64,000 nucleotides of DNA from positions 806,001 to 870,000 of the forward strand of contig JAHBVX010000002.1 in the NCBI GenBank assembly GCA_019637295.1, written 5' to 3'. Position numbers and translations under genes: made by a program. The stretch comes from Polyangiaceae bacterium. GTDB taxonomy: Bacteria > Myxococcota_A > Polyangia > Polyangiales > Polyangiaceae. Below, one piece after another: positions 9,603 through 17,878 of the stretch. Position 1 is the stretch's first letter; the number at the start of each line of letters is the position of its first letter. The notes below the pieces were generated by a model. That model was given only the letters and a program-made list of their open reading frames with translations. It searched no databases and was not told the DNA's origin.

Positions 9603-10619
9603 TCACTCCCGCGCGTAGAAGTGCAGCGGGGGGCCGGTGCCTTCGCTCACGGTGTAGTAGCCCTGGCCATCCCCGGCGAAGCCCAAGGACTCGCCCTGGG
9701 GCTGCAACAGCAGGGGGATGGGACAGGGCTCGCCAGCGAGCGCCGCGCTCACGCTCTGACCCGGGCCGCGACGCCAGAGGAAGGCGTGGGTGTAGCTGCG
9801 AATCGCGATGAACGCGCCGCTCGCCGAGATGTCGCCGGCGGTGGTCAGGTTGCTGCCGAGCAGAGGCGAGACGCCGAAGGCCAGGCTGTTGGTCTGCGTC
9901 AGCGTGAGGCTGCCGCCGCCGCTCGGGAGCGGTCCGGCGCGAAACACCAGCGAGGGTCCGACCGCCTGCTTGGTCACGATCAGCAGCTCGCCGCTGACCG
10001 GATCGACGAGCAGCGTCTCGGCGTCGTGGGCGCCGTCCTCGTAGCTGAGCACGAAGGTCTCGACGTCCGAGATGCTGACGGTCACCGGCGATTGGCCGCT
10101 GCTGACCATGGGCTCGAGCACCCGATGCACCCGGATCTCCGGTCGCTGAGCGGCGTTGTCGCCGATGTCGCCCAGGTACAAGTAGTCCGCGTTCGGGATC
10201 GGACCTGGCCCCATCGCGATGTCCTCCCAGTCGACCGCCTGCACTGCGGCCAGCGTGAAGGTGCCCAGGTGCTTGCCGGTCGTGGACGCGGCGAACACCC
10301 GCGCGCTGTCGCCCGAGTCATTGTGCAGCCAGAGCACGCCCGCGTGCTTGCGGCTGGCGACGATGCCGGACGCCTCGGTCAGCTCGACGGACTCGAGGTT
10401 GCCGGTGGTCTCGGCGTCCGCGAAGGCGGGGCAGTCGCCCGGCGCGCCACCCAGGCCACCCTGCGCGCCGCTGCCCGAGGTGCCACCCGAGGCGCTGCCC
10501 GCCGAGGCGCCGGTGCCGCCCGAGCTCGCGAGGGGCGCCCGCTCCTTCGCGGTGCAAGCGCCGCTCGACAGGGCGGACAGCAGCGCGAGCGTGGCGGCCG
10601 TTCGGTCGAGGCGGGGCAT
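9603..10619 (-). CDS. Predicted beta-propeller lipoprotein
   Basis: A 338-residue lipoprotein with the signal MPRLDRTAATLALLSALSSG and lipobox Cys22. Residues about 30-62 are a Ser/Gly/Ala linker typical of myxobacterial surface lipoproteins. The remainder is beta-rich and resembles propeller proteins: it contains LWLHNDSGD, DWEDIAMGPG, YLYLGDIGDNAAQRP and DAETLLVDPVSGELLIVTK. The motif pair DWEDIA and GDIGDN recurs in a family of secreted propeller proteins of unknown substrate. It is convergent with the VIT/VWA gene (stop codons one base apart) and divergent from the SpoIID-domain gene across 129 bases that hold a strong inverted repeat. Confidence 0.8.
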   Translation of the reverse strand: MPRLDRTAATLALLSALSSGACTAKERAPLASSGGTGASAGSASGGTSGSGAQGGLGGAPGDCPAFADAETTGNLESVELTEASGIVASRKHAGVLWLHNDSGDSARVFAASTTGKHLGTFTLAAVQAVDWEDIAMGPGPIPNADYLYLGDIGDNAAQRPEIRVHRVLEPMVSSGQSPVTVSISDVETFVLSYEDGAHDAETLLVDPVSGELLIVTKQAVGPSLVFRAGPLPSGGGSLTLTQTNSLAFGVSPLLGSNLTTAGDISASGAFIAIRSYTHAFLWRRGPGQSVSAALAGEPCPIPLLLQPQGESLGFAGDGQGYYTVSEGTGPPLHFYARE

Positions 10620-10645
10620 GCTCGGCAGTGTCCCCGAGTTGGTCC

Positions 10646-10674
10646 GAGTTGCGCAAGCCGCCCTTGCGCAACTC
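10646..10674. promoter_or_regulatory. Perfect 12-bp inverted repeat between divergent genes
   Basis: The arms GAGTTGCGCAAG (10646-10657) and CTTGCGCAACTC (10663-10674) flank a 5-base centre. Each arm itself contains the 8-base palindrome TTGCGCAA. A further half-site, CCGAGTTGG, lies just upstream at about 10634-10642. The element sits 27 bases upstream of the lipoprotein start (10619, minus) and 75 bases upstream of the SpoIID-protein start (10749, plus). That position suits an operator controlling both promoters. There is no T-run, so a terminator is unlikely. Confidence 0.6.
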
Positions 10675-10748
10675 GCGCAACCGGAGCCATCCGGCGCGCA
10701 GAATCGCGCGAGATCGGCTCAGCACGCCTCTTGCACTTGCGCACGGGC

Positions 10749-12287
10749 ATGAAGCGCGCGCTGCTCGTTCTGGTCACTTGCTGTTTGGGGGCCCTGGGCT
10801 GCGGCAGCGCGGATGTGCCGCCGGAGCACCTGGGCGTGCTCCAAGAGCCCGTCAGCGCGCCGCTCGCGCAGGCCTACTGCTCCATCACCGTGCAAGGCAA
10901 GGGCAGCAAGGATCTCGAGAACGACTACTTGCCGCGGGTCATCCAGTGCGAGAACGGCGGCGCGAACCTACAGGCGCTCAAGGCACAGGCCATCGCCGCG
11001 CGCTCGGTCGCCTACTACAACATCGCGACCAGCGGCTCCATCTGCGACAGCCAAGGCTGCCAGGTCTACTCCTGCGGGGCGACTCCGCTGCCCATTCACC
11101 ACCAGGCGGTGAAAGAGACCGCGGGCATGTACCTGTCGTACGCCGCCACGCTCACCTACGGCTTCTACGTCGCGGGTAGCAGCAACGCGAGCGCGCCGAG
11201 CTGCGCTGGCTCCGGCGGCAGCACCGAGAAGTACGTCACGTACAACGAGGGCAAGACAGGCACTGCCGTCAAGCAAACGTCCCTCGGCTACGTCGGCCCG
11301 CCGGGGTTCGGACAGAATCGCGGCTGCATGTCCCAGTGGGGCGCGCGCTGCCTCGAGAACCAGAAGGGCTACGACTACAAGAAGATCTTGCAGTTCTACT
11401 ACGGCGCCGACATCCAGATCCTCAAGGCCACCGGGGCCTGCACCTCGGGGTGCGAGCCCAAGTCCTGCCAGGGCACCAAGATCGTGTCCGACTGCGGGGT
11501 GGGGGACTGCGCAGCGTATGGCGCGACCTGCGTGAACGACAGCTTGGGCGTGCGCTGCGCCAGCGTGTTCTGTCCGGCGCAAGGGACCAAGAAGGTGTGC
11601 GTGAACGACAAGCTGATCGGCGACTGCAGCGACGGCGCGATCAGCACGGGAGATTGCTCCGTGTACGGCGCCAAGTGCGTGGACGACAACCTGGGGGCGC
11701 GCTGCGTGAGCGTGTTCTGTCCCGACAAGGGCGCCGCCAAGTCGTGCCTCGACGACAGCCGCATAATCGACTGCAAGGACGGCGCCATCACCGGCGAAGG
11801 AGACTGCGGGAAGTTCGGCGCCTTCTGCTCGAAGGCTGGCGGGAGCGAAGCCCGCTGCGTGAGCGTGTTCTGCGTCGCCGATCCGAGCGCGACCCCGGTG
11901 GCTCACGACATCTGCTTGCCGGATGGTCGCCTCGCGCACTGCAACGCCCAGGGCGGCGTCGAGAGCCCGGCGGACTGTCCGGCGGACGCGCCCTGCACCG
12001 CGGACTCGAGCGGCGCGCGCTGCGGCAGCGAGCCCGCTCCCGGCGGCGGCGGGCAGGCGAACGACGGCGGCCAGGCGGGCGACGGCTCGGGCGGGCAGGG
12101 CGGCTCGGGCGGGTCGGGCGCCGGCGACCACTCCTCCTCGAGTCACGCGGGCACTCGCGTGGACCGCCTCGGCGACGAGGGCTGCTCGGTGGGCCCGGCC
12201 CCGAGCGGGCCTGGCCGGGCCTGGCCGTGGCTGCTGCTCGCCGCGGGCGCGCTCGTGCATCGACGGCGGCGGCCGTCTTGGCGATAA
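10749..12287 (+). CDS. SpoIID/LytB-domain protein with Cys-rich repeats and MYXO-CTERM tail
   Basis: A 512-residue exported protein. The ATG at 10749 gives MKRALLVLVTCCLGALGC, a signal peptide with a possible lipobox at Cys18; a longer upstream frame runs through the opposite-strand gene. Residues about 38-235 match the SpoIID/LytB fold, which in sporulating Firmicutes binds or cleaves denuded peptidoglycan glycan: NDYLPRVIQCENGG, LKAQAIAARSVAYY, and CMSQWGARCLENQKGYDYKK near the domain end. Residues about 236-395 are four Cys-rich repeats built on YGATC, RCxSVFC and IxDC motifs. A Gly/Asp/Ser linker leads to a C-terminal tail with GCSVGP, a hydrophobic helix and HRRRR, a MYXO-CTERM signal for myxosortase processing. 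The aminotransferase gene starts 7 bases downstream. Confidence 0.85.
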   Translation: MKRALLVLVTCCLGALGCGSADVPPEHLGVLQEPVSAPLAQAYCSITVQGKGSKDLENDYLPRVIQCENGGANLQALKAQAIAARSVAYYNIATSGSICDSQGCQVYSCGATPLPIHHQAVKETAGMYLSYAATLTYGFYVAGSSNASAPSCAGSGGSTEKYVTYNEGKTGTAVKQTSLGYVGPPGFGQNRGCMSQWGARCLENQKGYDYKKILQFYYGADIQILKATGACTSGCEPKSCQGTKIVSDCGVGDCAAYGATCVNDSLGVRCASVFCPAQGTKKVCVNDKLIGDCSDGAISTGDCSVYGAKCVDDNLGARCVSVFCPDKGAAKSCLDDSRIIDCKDGAITGEGDCGKFGAFCSKAGGSEARCVSVFCVADPSATPVAHDICLPDGRLAHCNAQGGVESPADCPADAPCTADSSGARCGSEPAPGGGGQANDGGQAGDGSGGQGGSGGSGAGDHSSSSHAGTRVDRLGDEGCSVGPAPSGPGRAWPWLLLAAGALVHRRRRPSWR

Positions 12288-12294
12288 CCGGGGC

Positions 12295-13473
12295 ATGCCT
12301 CGCGCGCCCGCCGTCTCGGAGACCTGTCGCACCCTCAGCCACGACGTCTACAGCTCGCTGCTCGCGCGCGCGCGGTCACGCCCGGGACCGATGTACCCGC
12401 TGCACGTGGGGGACACCTACCGTGAGCCCTGGCCCGGGCTGCGCCCCGAGTCGCTCCCGCCCACGTCGCGGCTCTACAACTACGCTCCCGTGCGCGGAGA
12501 GCCGACGCTGCTCGAGGCGATCCGCGAGCGAACGAGGCGAGACTACGACCTGGAGCTCCCGAGCGAGAGCGTGCAGGTGACCATCGGTGCGACCGGAGGT
12601 TTGAGCGTCGCAGCGCAGACCGTGCTCGATCCGGGCGACGAGGTGATCGTGCTCGCGCCGTATTGGCCTTTGATCCGCGGAATCGTCGCCGCGCGGGGAG
12701 CGCGCGCGGTGGAGCTACCGTTCTTCGATCGCATCGGCGACCGAACATTCGACCCCGAGCGCGCGCTCGAGGAGGCCGTCAGTGAGCGTACCGCAGCGCT
12801 GTACGTCAACACGCCGAACAATCCGACGGGCCACGTGCTAGACGCAGGTGCGCTCGAGGTCTTGGTGCGCTTCGCTCGCAAGCACGATCTCTGGCTCTGG
12901 TCGGACGAGGCCTACGCCGCGCTGGCGTTCGGCCCGCTGCCGCTGCCCCTGTGGCGGCGCGCACCCGAGCGCAGCCTGGCGTTCTGCACCGCATCGAAGA
13001 GCTACGGCGTCGCCGGGGCGCGGGTTGGCTGGGTACACGGTCCGGAAGCGGTCATGCGCGCCATCTCGGGCGTGCAGACCTTCTCGACGTATTGCGCGCC
13101 GCGACCGCTGCAGCGAGGTGTTGCCCAGGCGCTCCTGCACGCGGGCGAATGGCTCGACTCGGCGCGCCAGGCCTACCGGCTGGCGGCGGGGGCCGCAGCG
13201 GAGAGCCTCGGCCTGCCCCCGCCCTCGGGCGGGACCTTCCTCTTCTTCGACGTGTCGGCCACGCCGGCCGGTCGCGACGGCATCGAGCGCTTCCTCGAGC
13301 GAGCGATGGAGGCCGGGGTGCTGTTGACCCCCGGCGCCGCGTGCGGGCAGGCGTACGAGTCGTGGGCACGGCTGTGCTACTCGGCGATCCCACCGGACGA
13401 GCTCGACGACGCGCTGCTGCGCCTCGCGCCGCTGGTCTCGGGTGGAGCACAGCTCGGCCTGCCGGAGCGCTGA
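12295..13473 (+). CDS. PLP-dependent class I/II aminotransferase
   Basis: A 392-residue fold-type I aminotransferase. ATG at 12295 is 7 bases after the preceding stop, so the two may be co-transcribed. Diagnostic motifs are YVNTPNNPTGHV (substrate/PLP pocket), WSDEAYAAL (the Asp that contacts the PLP pyridine nitrogen), TASKSYGVAGARVGW with the Schiff-base Lys at residue 235, and ARLCYS near the end, carrying the Arg that binds the substrate carboxylate. It most resembles the aspartate/aromatic aminotransferase group. The donor and acceptor cannot be deduced from sequence alone. Next to a SpoIID-like protein, amino-sugar or amino-acid metabolism are both possible. Confidence 0.9.
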   Translation: MPRAPAVSETCRTLSHDVYSSLLARARSRPGPMYPLHVGDTYREPWPGLRPESLPPTSRLYNYAPVRGEPTLLEAIRERTRRDYDLELPSESVQVTIGATGGLSVAAQTVLDPGDEVIVLAPYWPLIRGIVAARGARAVELPFFDRIGDRTFDPERALEEAVSERTAALYVNTPNNPTGHVLDAGALEVLVRFARKHDLWLWSDEAYAALAFGPLPLPLWRRAPERSLAFCTASKSYGVAGARVGWVHGPEAVMRAISGVQTFSTYCAPRPLQRGVAQALLHAGEWLDSARQAYRLAAGAAAESLGLPPPSGGTFLFFDVSATPAGRDGIERFLERAMEAGVLLTPGAACGQAYESWARLCYSAIPPDELDDALLRLAPLVSGGAQLGLPER

Positions 13474-13482
13474 GATCGTGAG

Positions 13483-14058
13483 TCAGCCCTGACGCGTGCG
13501 TGGCCGTCCAATGCCGTGTCGCTCGAGCCGCGCGATGAACGTACGACGCGGCAAGCCCAGCAGCGACGCCGCTCGGCTCTGGTTGCCGTGGCAGGCCTCG
13601 AGCGCCTCTTCGATGCGCACGCGCTCCATGGCGTCGAGCTCCTCGCGCAAGCGGCTGTGGGACAGCTTGCCGAAGCGACGGAGCCGCGCGCCGGGCTCGA
13701 GGGTGCGAGGGATGAACACGACATCGCCGAGCTCGACGAGCATCCCCGAGCGGATGATGGCTGCTTGGTGCGGCGGCAGGCGAGCGCCCTCCACGCGGGT
13801 CCCGTTGGCGCTCCCCGCGTCCGCGATCCGGAGCTCGGGGCTCGTGACGAGCGTCGCGTGGGAGCGAGACACGGAGGGGTGCTCGAGCACGATGTCACAG
13901 CTGGCTGCGCGCCCGATGGTGAGCTCGAGTCCCTCGGGCAAGCGCACCTCGACGAAGCCCCCTGGCCAGTAGAACTGCGCGACGGGGAGGCTAGTGTTTC
14001 CCAGACGCTGCTTCGTCGTCGGCTGCGCGTCCCGCGCCCCCCGCGCCCCCCGCGTCAT
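13483..14058 (-). CDS. FHA domain plus Fis-type DNA-binding regulator
   Basis: A 191-residue protein. The ATG at 14058 is chosen over an in-frame GTG at 14076 because GAGGGGG lies 7 bases upstream as a good Shine-Dalgarno sequence. Residues about 20-105 are a forkhead-associated domain, with LTIGRAASCDIVLEHPSVSR and DAGSANGT, which binds phosphothreonine peptides. Residues about 140-185 are a Fis-family helix-turn-helix, with EALEACHGNQSRAASLLGL. The architecture is that of a myxobacterial FHA enhancer-binding protein with the central sigma-54 AAA+ module missing. It could bind DNA in response to Ser/Thr kinase signalling but should not activate sigma-54 by itself. It is convergent with the aminotransferase gene (9-base gap). 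Confidence 0.88.
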   Translation of the reverse strand: MTRGARGARDAQPTTKQRLGNTSLPVAQFYWPGGFVEVRLPEGLELTIGRAASCDIVLEHPSVSRSHATLVTSPELRIADAGSANGTRVEGARLPPHQAAIIRSGMLVELGDVVFIPRTLEPGARLRRFGKLSHSRLREELDAMERVRIEEALEACHGNQSRAASLLGLPRRTFIARLERHGIGRPRTRQG

Positions 14059-14070
14059 GAGAGAGCCCCC

Positions 14071-14097
14071 TCGCACGCCGGCCCCCTCGGCGTGCGA
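14071..14097 (-). promoter_or_regulatory. 10-bp hairpin next to the Shine-Dalgarno of the FHA-Fis gene
   Basis: TCGCACGCCG (14071-14080) and CGGCGTGCGA (14088-14097) pair perfectly around a 7-base loop. On the minus strand the hairpin ends where the GAGGGGG ribosome site of the FHA-Fis gene begins, and it encloses the alternative GTG start. It could limit ribosome access or act as an operator for autoregulation. The rest of 14098-14292 holds no gene; it has TTGTGC and GCACAA half-sites at about 14194-14212. Confidence 0.45.
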
Positions 14098-14292
14098 TCC
14101 CGGTGCATGGAGCCAAGCTGTCCCGCGGCCCCTCTAGTCTCGCAGCCGCATCGCATCCCGCAAGGAGCAAGCGGCGCTCGGCGGAAGAAAGTTGTGCGAG
14201 AGTTGCACAAACTGTGCAGGATTGGCGCAACCACTGCCCGAGGATACGCCAAGCCCCCGCTCCGTCCTAGCCTGCCCGATTGGCAGGTCCCG

Positions 14293-14727
14293 CTACGGGG
14301 AAGCCAGCAGCCGGACTGCGAGCTTGACGAAATCCGCCTCGGTCACGATGCCGACGAGCGTCTGGTCCGCGTCCACGACCGGGAGGCACCCGAGCTTGTT
14401 GTCCACCAGCAGCTTGCCCGCCTCCACCAGCGGCGTCTCGGCAGTGACGGTCAAGACGTTGCGCTGCATGACGTTGCGGACGAACACGGAGGTGCCGAGG
14501 GCGTGGGTCTTCTGGGCGGCGCCTGGCTCGAGGATACTGGCCTGCAGCCGCAGCAGATCCCGGTGGGTGAGCAGCCCGACGAGGCGCCCCTCGTCCACCA
14601 CCGGCAGATGCCGAAAACGATAACGCGCCATGCCCTCCTCGATGCGATCGAGGTTGTCCTCCTCGAACAGAGTGATCACCTCGCGGGTCATGATCTCGCC
14701 GACGACCTTGGGTATCTCGCTAGACAT
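14293..14727 (-). CDS. Two-CBS-domain protein
   Basis: A 144-residue soluble protein made of one tandem pair of CBS motifs (a Bateman module). The first spans about residues 8-62 (VGEIMTREVITLFEEDNL, FRHLPVVDEGRLVGLLTHRD). The second spans about 82-140 (VRNVMQRNVLTVTAETPL, LGCLPVVDADQTLVGIVTEA). Such modules bind adenine nucleotides and act as energy or ligand sensors. The ATG at 14727 is 13 bases after the stop of the helicase-like membrane protein gene, and all genes from 29357 run the same way, so this is probably the last gene of the tubulin-like operon and may supply a nucleotide-sensing input. The ribosome site is weak, consistent with coupled translation. Confidence 0.88.
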   Translation of the reverse strand: MSSEIPKVVGEIMTREVITLFEEDNLDRIEEGMARYRFRHLPVVDEGRLVGLLTHRDLLRLQASILEPGAAQKTHALGTSVFVRNVMQRNVLTVTAETPLVEAGKLLVDNKLGCLPVVDADQTLVGIVTEADFVKLAVRLLASP

Positions 14728-14740
14728 CGTCGGATCTCTA

Positions 14741-17700
14741 TCAGGGCCCGAGCACCGCGTCGAGCAACCCTCGGGCCGCTCGCCGGCTCGGCGGAGCCCC
14801 CTCGGGGCTCTGGCACAGTACGCCGAGGATGCAGGCCGAGCAGCCGTCCCGCTCGTCGCAGTCCGGCTCGTGCTGCGCTTCGTCCAGCAGCGTGCGGCAC
14901 CACTCGAGCACCGCTTGGGCCACATCGCCGGTCACCGCGCGTGCGTAGCCGGCCTCGCCGGCGTGCCGGTCGATGAACACCAGGCTCGGCTCCGGGGCCT
15001 CGAGCCAGTGCACGTCCAGATCGTCTTCGCCGTGCCGCACGCAGGCAGGCAGGATGGCGCGGGCCAGATGCGCGAGGGCGTGACCGGCCGCCGAGGCCGC
15101 GCCGTCCAAAGCCAAGACGGCCGCGCGAGTCTCGAACTCCGCGACTAGCGGCTGCTCGTAGCTCAGTTCGTCCACCGGGCCGCGCAGAGGGTGGGCGCTG
15201 CGCACGCCGAGCACGCGCTCGACCACGCGCGCGACGGGGTGATGCAGCCGCACGCGCGAGGTCCCACCCCAGCGTAGCTCGCTGCCGGCGCCATCGTAGG
15301 ACAGCTCCAGCTCCCGGATCCGCGCGGTGCGCGTCCGTCGCCGCTCGGGGATCGCGTACACCACGCCCTGGGTCAGCTCGGGTTGTTCGTCCGGCAGCAG
15401 CACCCGGTAGCGGCGGCCGTGCACCATGAGCACACGTCCCGGGTAGGCCACCGCACACAAGCAAGCGCGATCCGTCTCGAGCACGACGGAGCCGTCGCTG
15501 CGGTCGAGCACCCGACCGACGGTCCCGCTGGCGGTCAGCTCGAAACGCGAGACGCTCGAGTCGTTCACGCTGACCTCGACGTCCGAGCGCAGCGCGCCGT
15601 CCGCTTCGATCAGCTCGATGGGACGCGACAAGAGCGGGCCCGCGCCCCGCGCCCGCTCGATGGCCAAGGCCGGATAGTCGCGTGCGGCGTCGTTCAGACG
15701 CAGCGGCGCCTCGGTCGCAGCGGCGAGCAGGTGCCGGGTCGCCATCGCGGTCGCGTCGCGCGCCGCCACCAGCTTCGAGCCCATGGCGAAGCGAGGATGG
15801 CGCCGAGTCGACGACAGCCACAGGGGATTCTGGGCCAAGAGTCGAGCGAAGGGCTCGTCGTCGGGGATCCAGATCGAGACGGCGCGATCCGCGCGCAGCT
15901 CGACCTCCAGACCCTGCGGCGGGCTCTCCTCCGCGCTGTCCTTCGGTAGCTTCTCTTCGCCCTCCTCGGCGGGGGCGGGCGCCTTCTCTTTCGCCTCGCG
16001 CTCGACCACGAAGCCAGCGAAGCGCTCCTCGGGCTTCTTGTCTCGGTCCTTGCGCGCCCCAACCTCGCGCGCGCGCAGCACCTCTCCTCCAATGGCTCGC
16101 TGACCGACGTGCCGCGTGAAGAAGTGCAAGAGCGCGGCCTTTTCGGCGGAGAGTCGCACGACGAGCGCGTCCGCGGAGTCGAGCAGCACCTGGGTGTCCT
16201 GACCGCTCTGAATCACCGCGTGGCCGAAGCCGAGCAACACCTGGTTGACCTGCTGCCCTTGCTCGAAGCCGGTCAGGACCGAGTCGTAGTCCCAAGCCTC
16301 CGCCTGATAGCCGCAGGCGATGGCGACGCCGCGCGCCCCGACCGCGGGGTGCAGCTCGCGTGCATGGCTGGGCGACCCGACGACGATCTGGCGCGGTGGT
16401 GCGCCTCGGCTGTCCGACTCGGGTCCCACGACGTGGAAGGGCGTGCCCATGAGCGCCTCGGCGTGACCGAGGACGTCGGGTCCAAAGGGGGCCACCGAGG
16501 CCAGCACCCGGGGGCTGCCGCCGAGCGAGCGCGTCAGTCGCCTGAGCCGTCGCATCACGAACGCCACGCTGGCCGCGTGCGCGCCGGTGTAGCGATCCAG
16601 ATCGATGGCCACGATCAGGCTGAGGCGCGACAGAAACGCCGACCACTCGCGATGACGCGCGCACACGTCGTGGTGCAGGTCGCCCGCGGTGGCGAACAGG
16701 ATTTGCGGCGGTCGGACCTCCGGCGCGATCCCCCGCCGCCCGAGGCTGCCGAGATCGTGATGGTGGATCGCCCAGCGCCAGTTGCAGCGGGTGGAGAGCT
16801 CGGCGAACGCGCGCGCGCGACGCGCGGATTCGGCGCGGTCCGGCGACAGGTACAGCACCGTACCGCCCTCTACCAGCACCGTGCGCAGGGCGAACAGATC
16901 GCCCAGGGTCCGCCGGCCGGACAAGGGGGGCGTCTCGATCAGGACGCTCTTGCCGTCGAGCAGCGCCTCGCTGGTCGCCTCTTGGTGAACGAACAGTCCG
17001 TCGATGCCGAGCGCCGTGAGCGCGTCGCGCACGAGCGAGCTCTCCTCGCCCAGGCGCGTGCGGCCGGCGATGTGCTCGAGGCCACCCTGCTCGAAGCCGC
17101 CGTTGGAGACGGTGAGCTCGGGCCCCCGGTCGTCGATGGACAGGGCGCGTACGAGCTGCTCCGGGTCCTTCAGCCGCACCCCCGCGCCGTCCGCGGCCTG
17201 CTCCTCGCGCCGCTTCTCTTCCGGGGCGGTGGGCGGATCCACCAGGTTGAGCGCGAGCCCCTCGACCACGAGGGCGAGCAGGGCCCACAGCGGCGGCGAG
17301 AGCGCGCCGGTGATGGCGGCCGAGAGCGAGAGCCACTGCGCGACGCGCAGCCAGCGAACGACGGGCCGGCACCACTCGGCGAAGCGCACCTCCTGCACAC
17401 TGGGCTGGTGAAAGCCCGCCAGCTTGTAGAAGCGCTCCACCCAGCTCGAGCCGAGCTCGGACTCGACCTCGCGGGCCACGCTCTCGCCGCTCGGATCCCC
17501 GACCAGCCATGCCACGAGCAGGGCACAGGTCGAGAACACGGCGTACAAGGCGGCGTAGGTCAGACCGAGCACGAAGGGGAAGCGCAGGTGCCCGAGCTCC
17601 TCCACCGGCGCGCTGGCGATACCGGTCAGCCACTCGATCACGGCCTGCTCGAAGCTACGGCCGCTGAGCCAGAGGTAGAGCAAGAGCGCTGCGAACACCG

Positions 17701-17878
17701 TCGCTACCAGCGCCGCCGAGAAGAGCAGGATAGGCCCGCCGGCCCGGCGCTGGTTCTGGCGTAGCGCCCTCAGCACGCCACGGCCTGCCAGCGTGGTCAG
17801 CGCCAAGACCAGGGCCGTCTGCAGGAAGATGCCGAGCAGGGGCGACCACTGGTAGAGGCGAACCAGGAGATCGATCAC
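14741..17878 (-). CDS. Membrane protein with a decayed Hrq1/MrfA-type helicase core and C-terminal Cys cluster
   Basis: A 1045-residue protein. The GTG start at 17878 overlaps the preceding stop (GTGA), so translation is coupled. Four hydrophobic segments lie at about 12-35, 48-72, 103-130 and 183-212, followed by a large soluble part. From about residue 300 it can be laid over Hrq1/MrfA (DUF1998-family) superfamily-2 helicases. However, the Walker A position reads ETPPLSGRRT (about 314-323) with no GKS/T, and the DEVH box position reads AIDLDRYTG (about 423-431). The flanking features (ILFATAGDLHHD, VAFVMRRLRRL, RVLASVAPFG) are retained. The C-terminus (about 975-1045) keeps the MrfB-like zinc domain: FIDRHAGEAGYA, then CDERDGCSACILGVLC (CX5CX2CX5C). 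I infer a membrane-anchored scaffold without ATPase activity. The central 600-700 region is Lys/Glu-rich. Confidence 0.75.
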   Translation of the reverse strand: MIDLLVRLYQWSPLLGIFLQTALVLALTTLAGRGVLRALRQNQRRAGGPILLFSAALVATVFAALLLYLWLSGRSFEQAVIEWLTGIASAPVEELGHLRFPFVLGLTYAALYAVFSTCALLVAWLVGDPSGESVAREVESELGSSWVERFYKLAGFHQPSVQEVRFAEWCRPVVRWLRVAQWLSLSAAITGALSPPLWALLALVVEGLALNLVDPPTAPEEKRREEQAADGAGVRLKDPEQLVRALSIDDRGPELTVSNGGFEQGGLEHIAGRTRLGEESSLVRDALTALGIDGLFVHQEATSEALLDGKSVLIETPPLSGRRTLGDLFALRTVLVEGGTVLYLSPDRAESARRARAFAELSTRCNWRWAIHHHDLGSLGRRGIAPEVRPPQILFATAGDLHHDVCARHREWSAFLSRLSLIVAIDLDRYTGAHAASVAFVMRRLRRLTRSLGGSPRVLASVAPFGPDVLGHAEALMGTPFHVVGPESDSRGAPPRQIVVGSPSHARELHPAVGARGVAIACGYQAEAWDYDSVLTGFEQGQQVNQVLLGFGHAVIQSGQDTQVLLDSADALVVRLSAEKAALLHFFTRHVGQRAIGGEVLRAREVGARKDRDKKPEERFAGFVVEREAKEKAPAPAEEGEEKLPKDSAEESPPQGLEVELRADRAVSIWIPDDEPFARLLAQNPLWLSSTRRHPRFAMGSKLVAARDATAMATRHLLAAATEAPLRLNDAARDYPALAIERARGAGPLLSRPIELIEADGALRSDVEVSVNDSSVSRFELTASGTVGRVLDRSDGSVVLETDRACLCAVAYPGRVLMVHGRRYRVLLPDEQPELTQGVVYAIPERRRTRTARIRELELSYDGAGSELRWGGTSRVRLHHPVARVVERVLGVRSAHPLRGPVDELSYEQPLVAEFETRAAVLALDGAASAAGHALAHLARAILPACVRHGEDDLDVHWLEAPEPSLVFIDRHAGEAGYARAVTGDVAQAVLEWCRTLLDEAQHEPDCDERDGCSACILGVLCQSPEGAPPSRRAARGLLDAVLGP

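Noticed and set aside
9621-10748. An upstream extension of the SpoIID-domain gene
   Set aside because: It lies opposite the propeller lipoprotein and lacks any signal; MKRALLVLVTCCLG at 10749 is a proper signal peptide.
14688-17633. A 981-codon open frame on the minus strand in a different register from the helicase-like gene
   Set aside because: Composition is dominated by Arg, Ala, Gly and Pro with no fold signature; it is the off-frame reading of the real gene.
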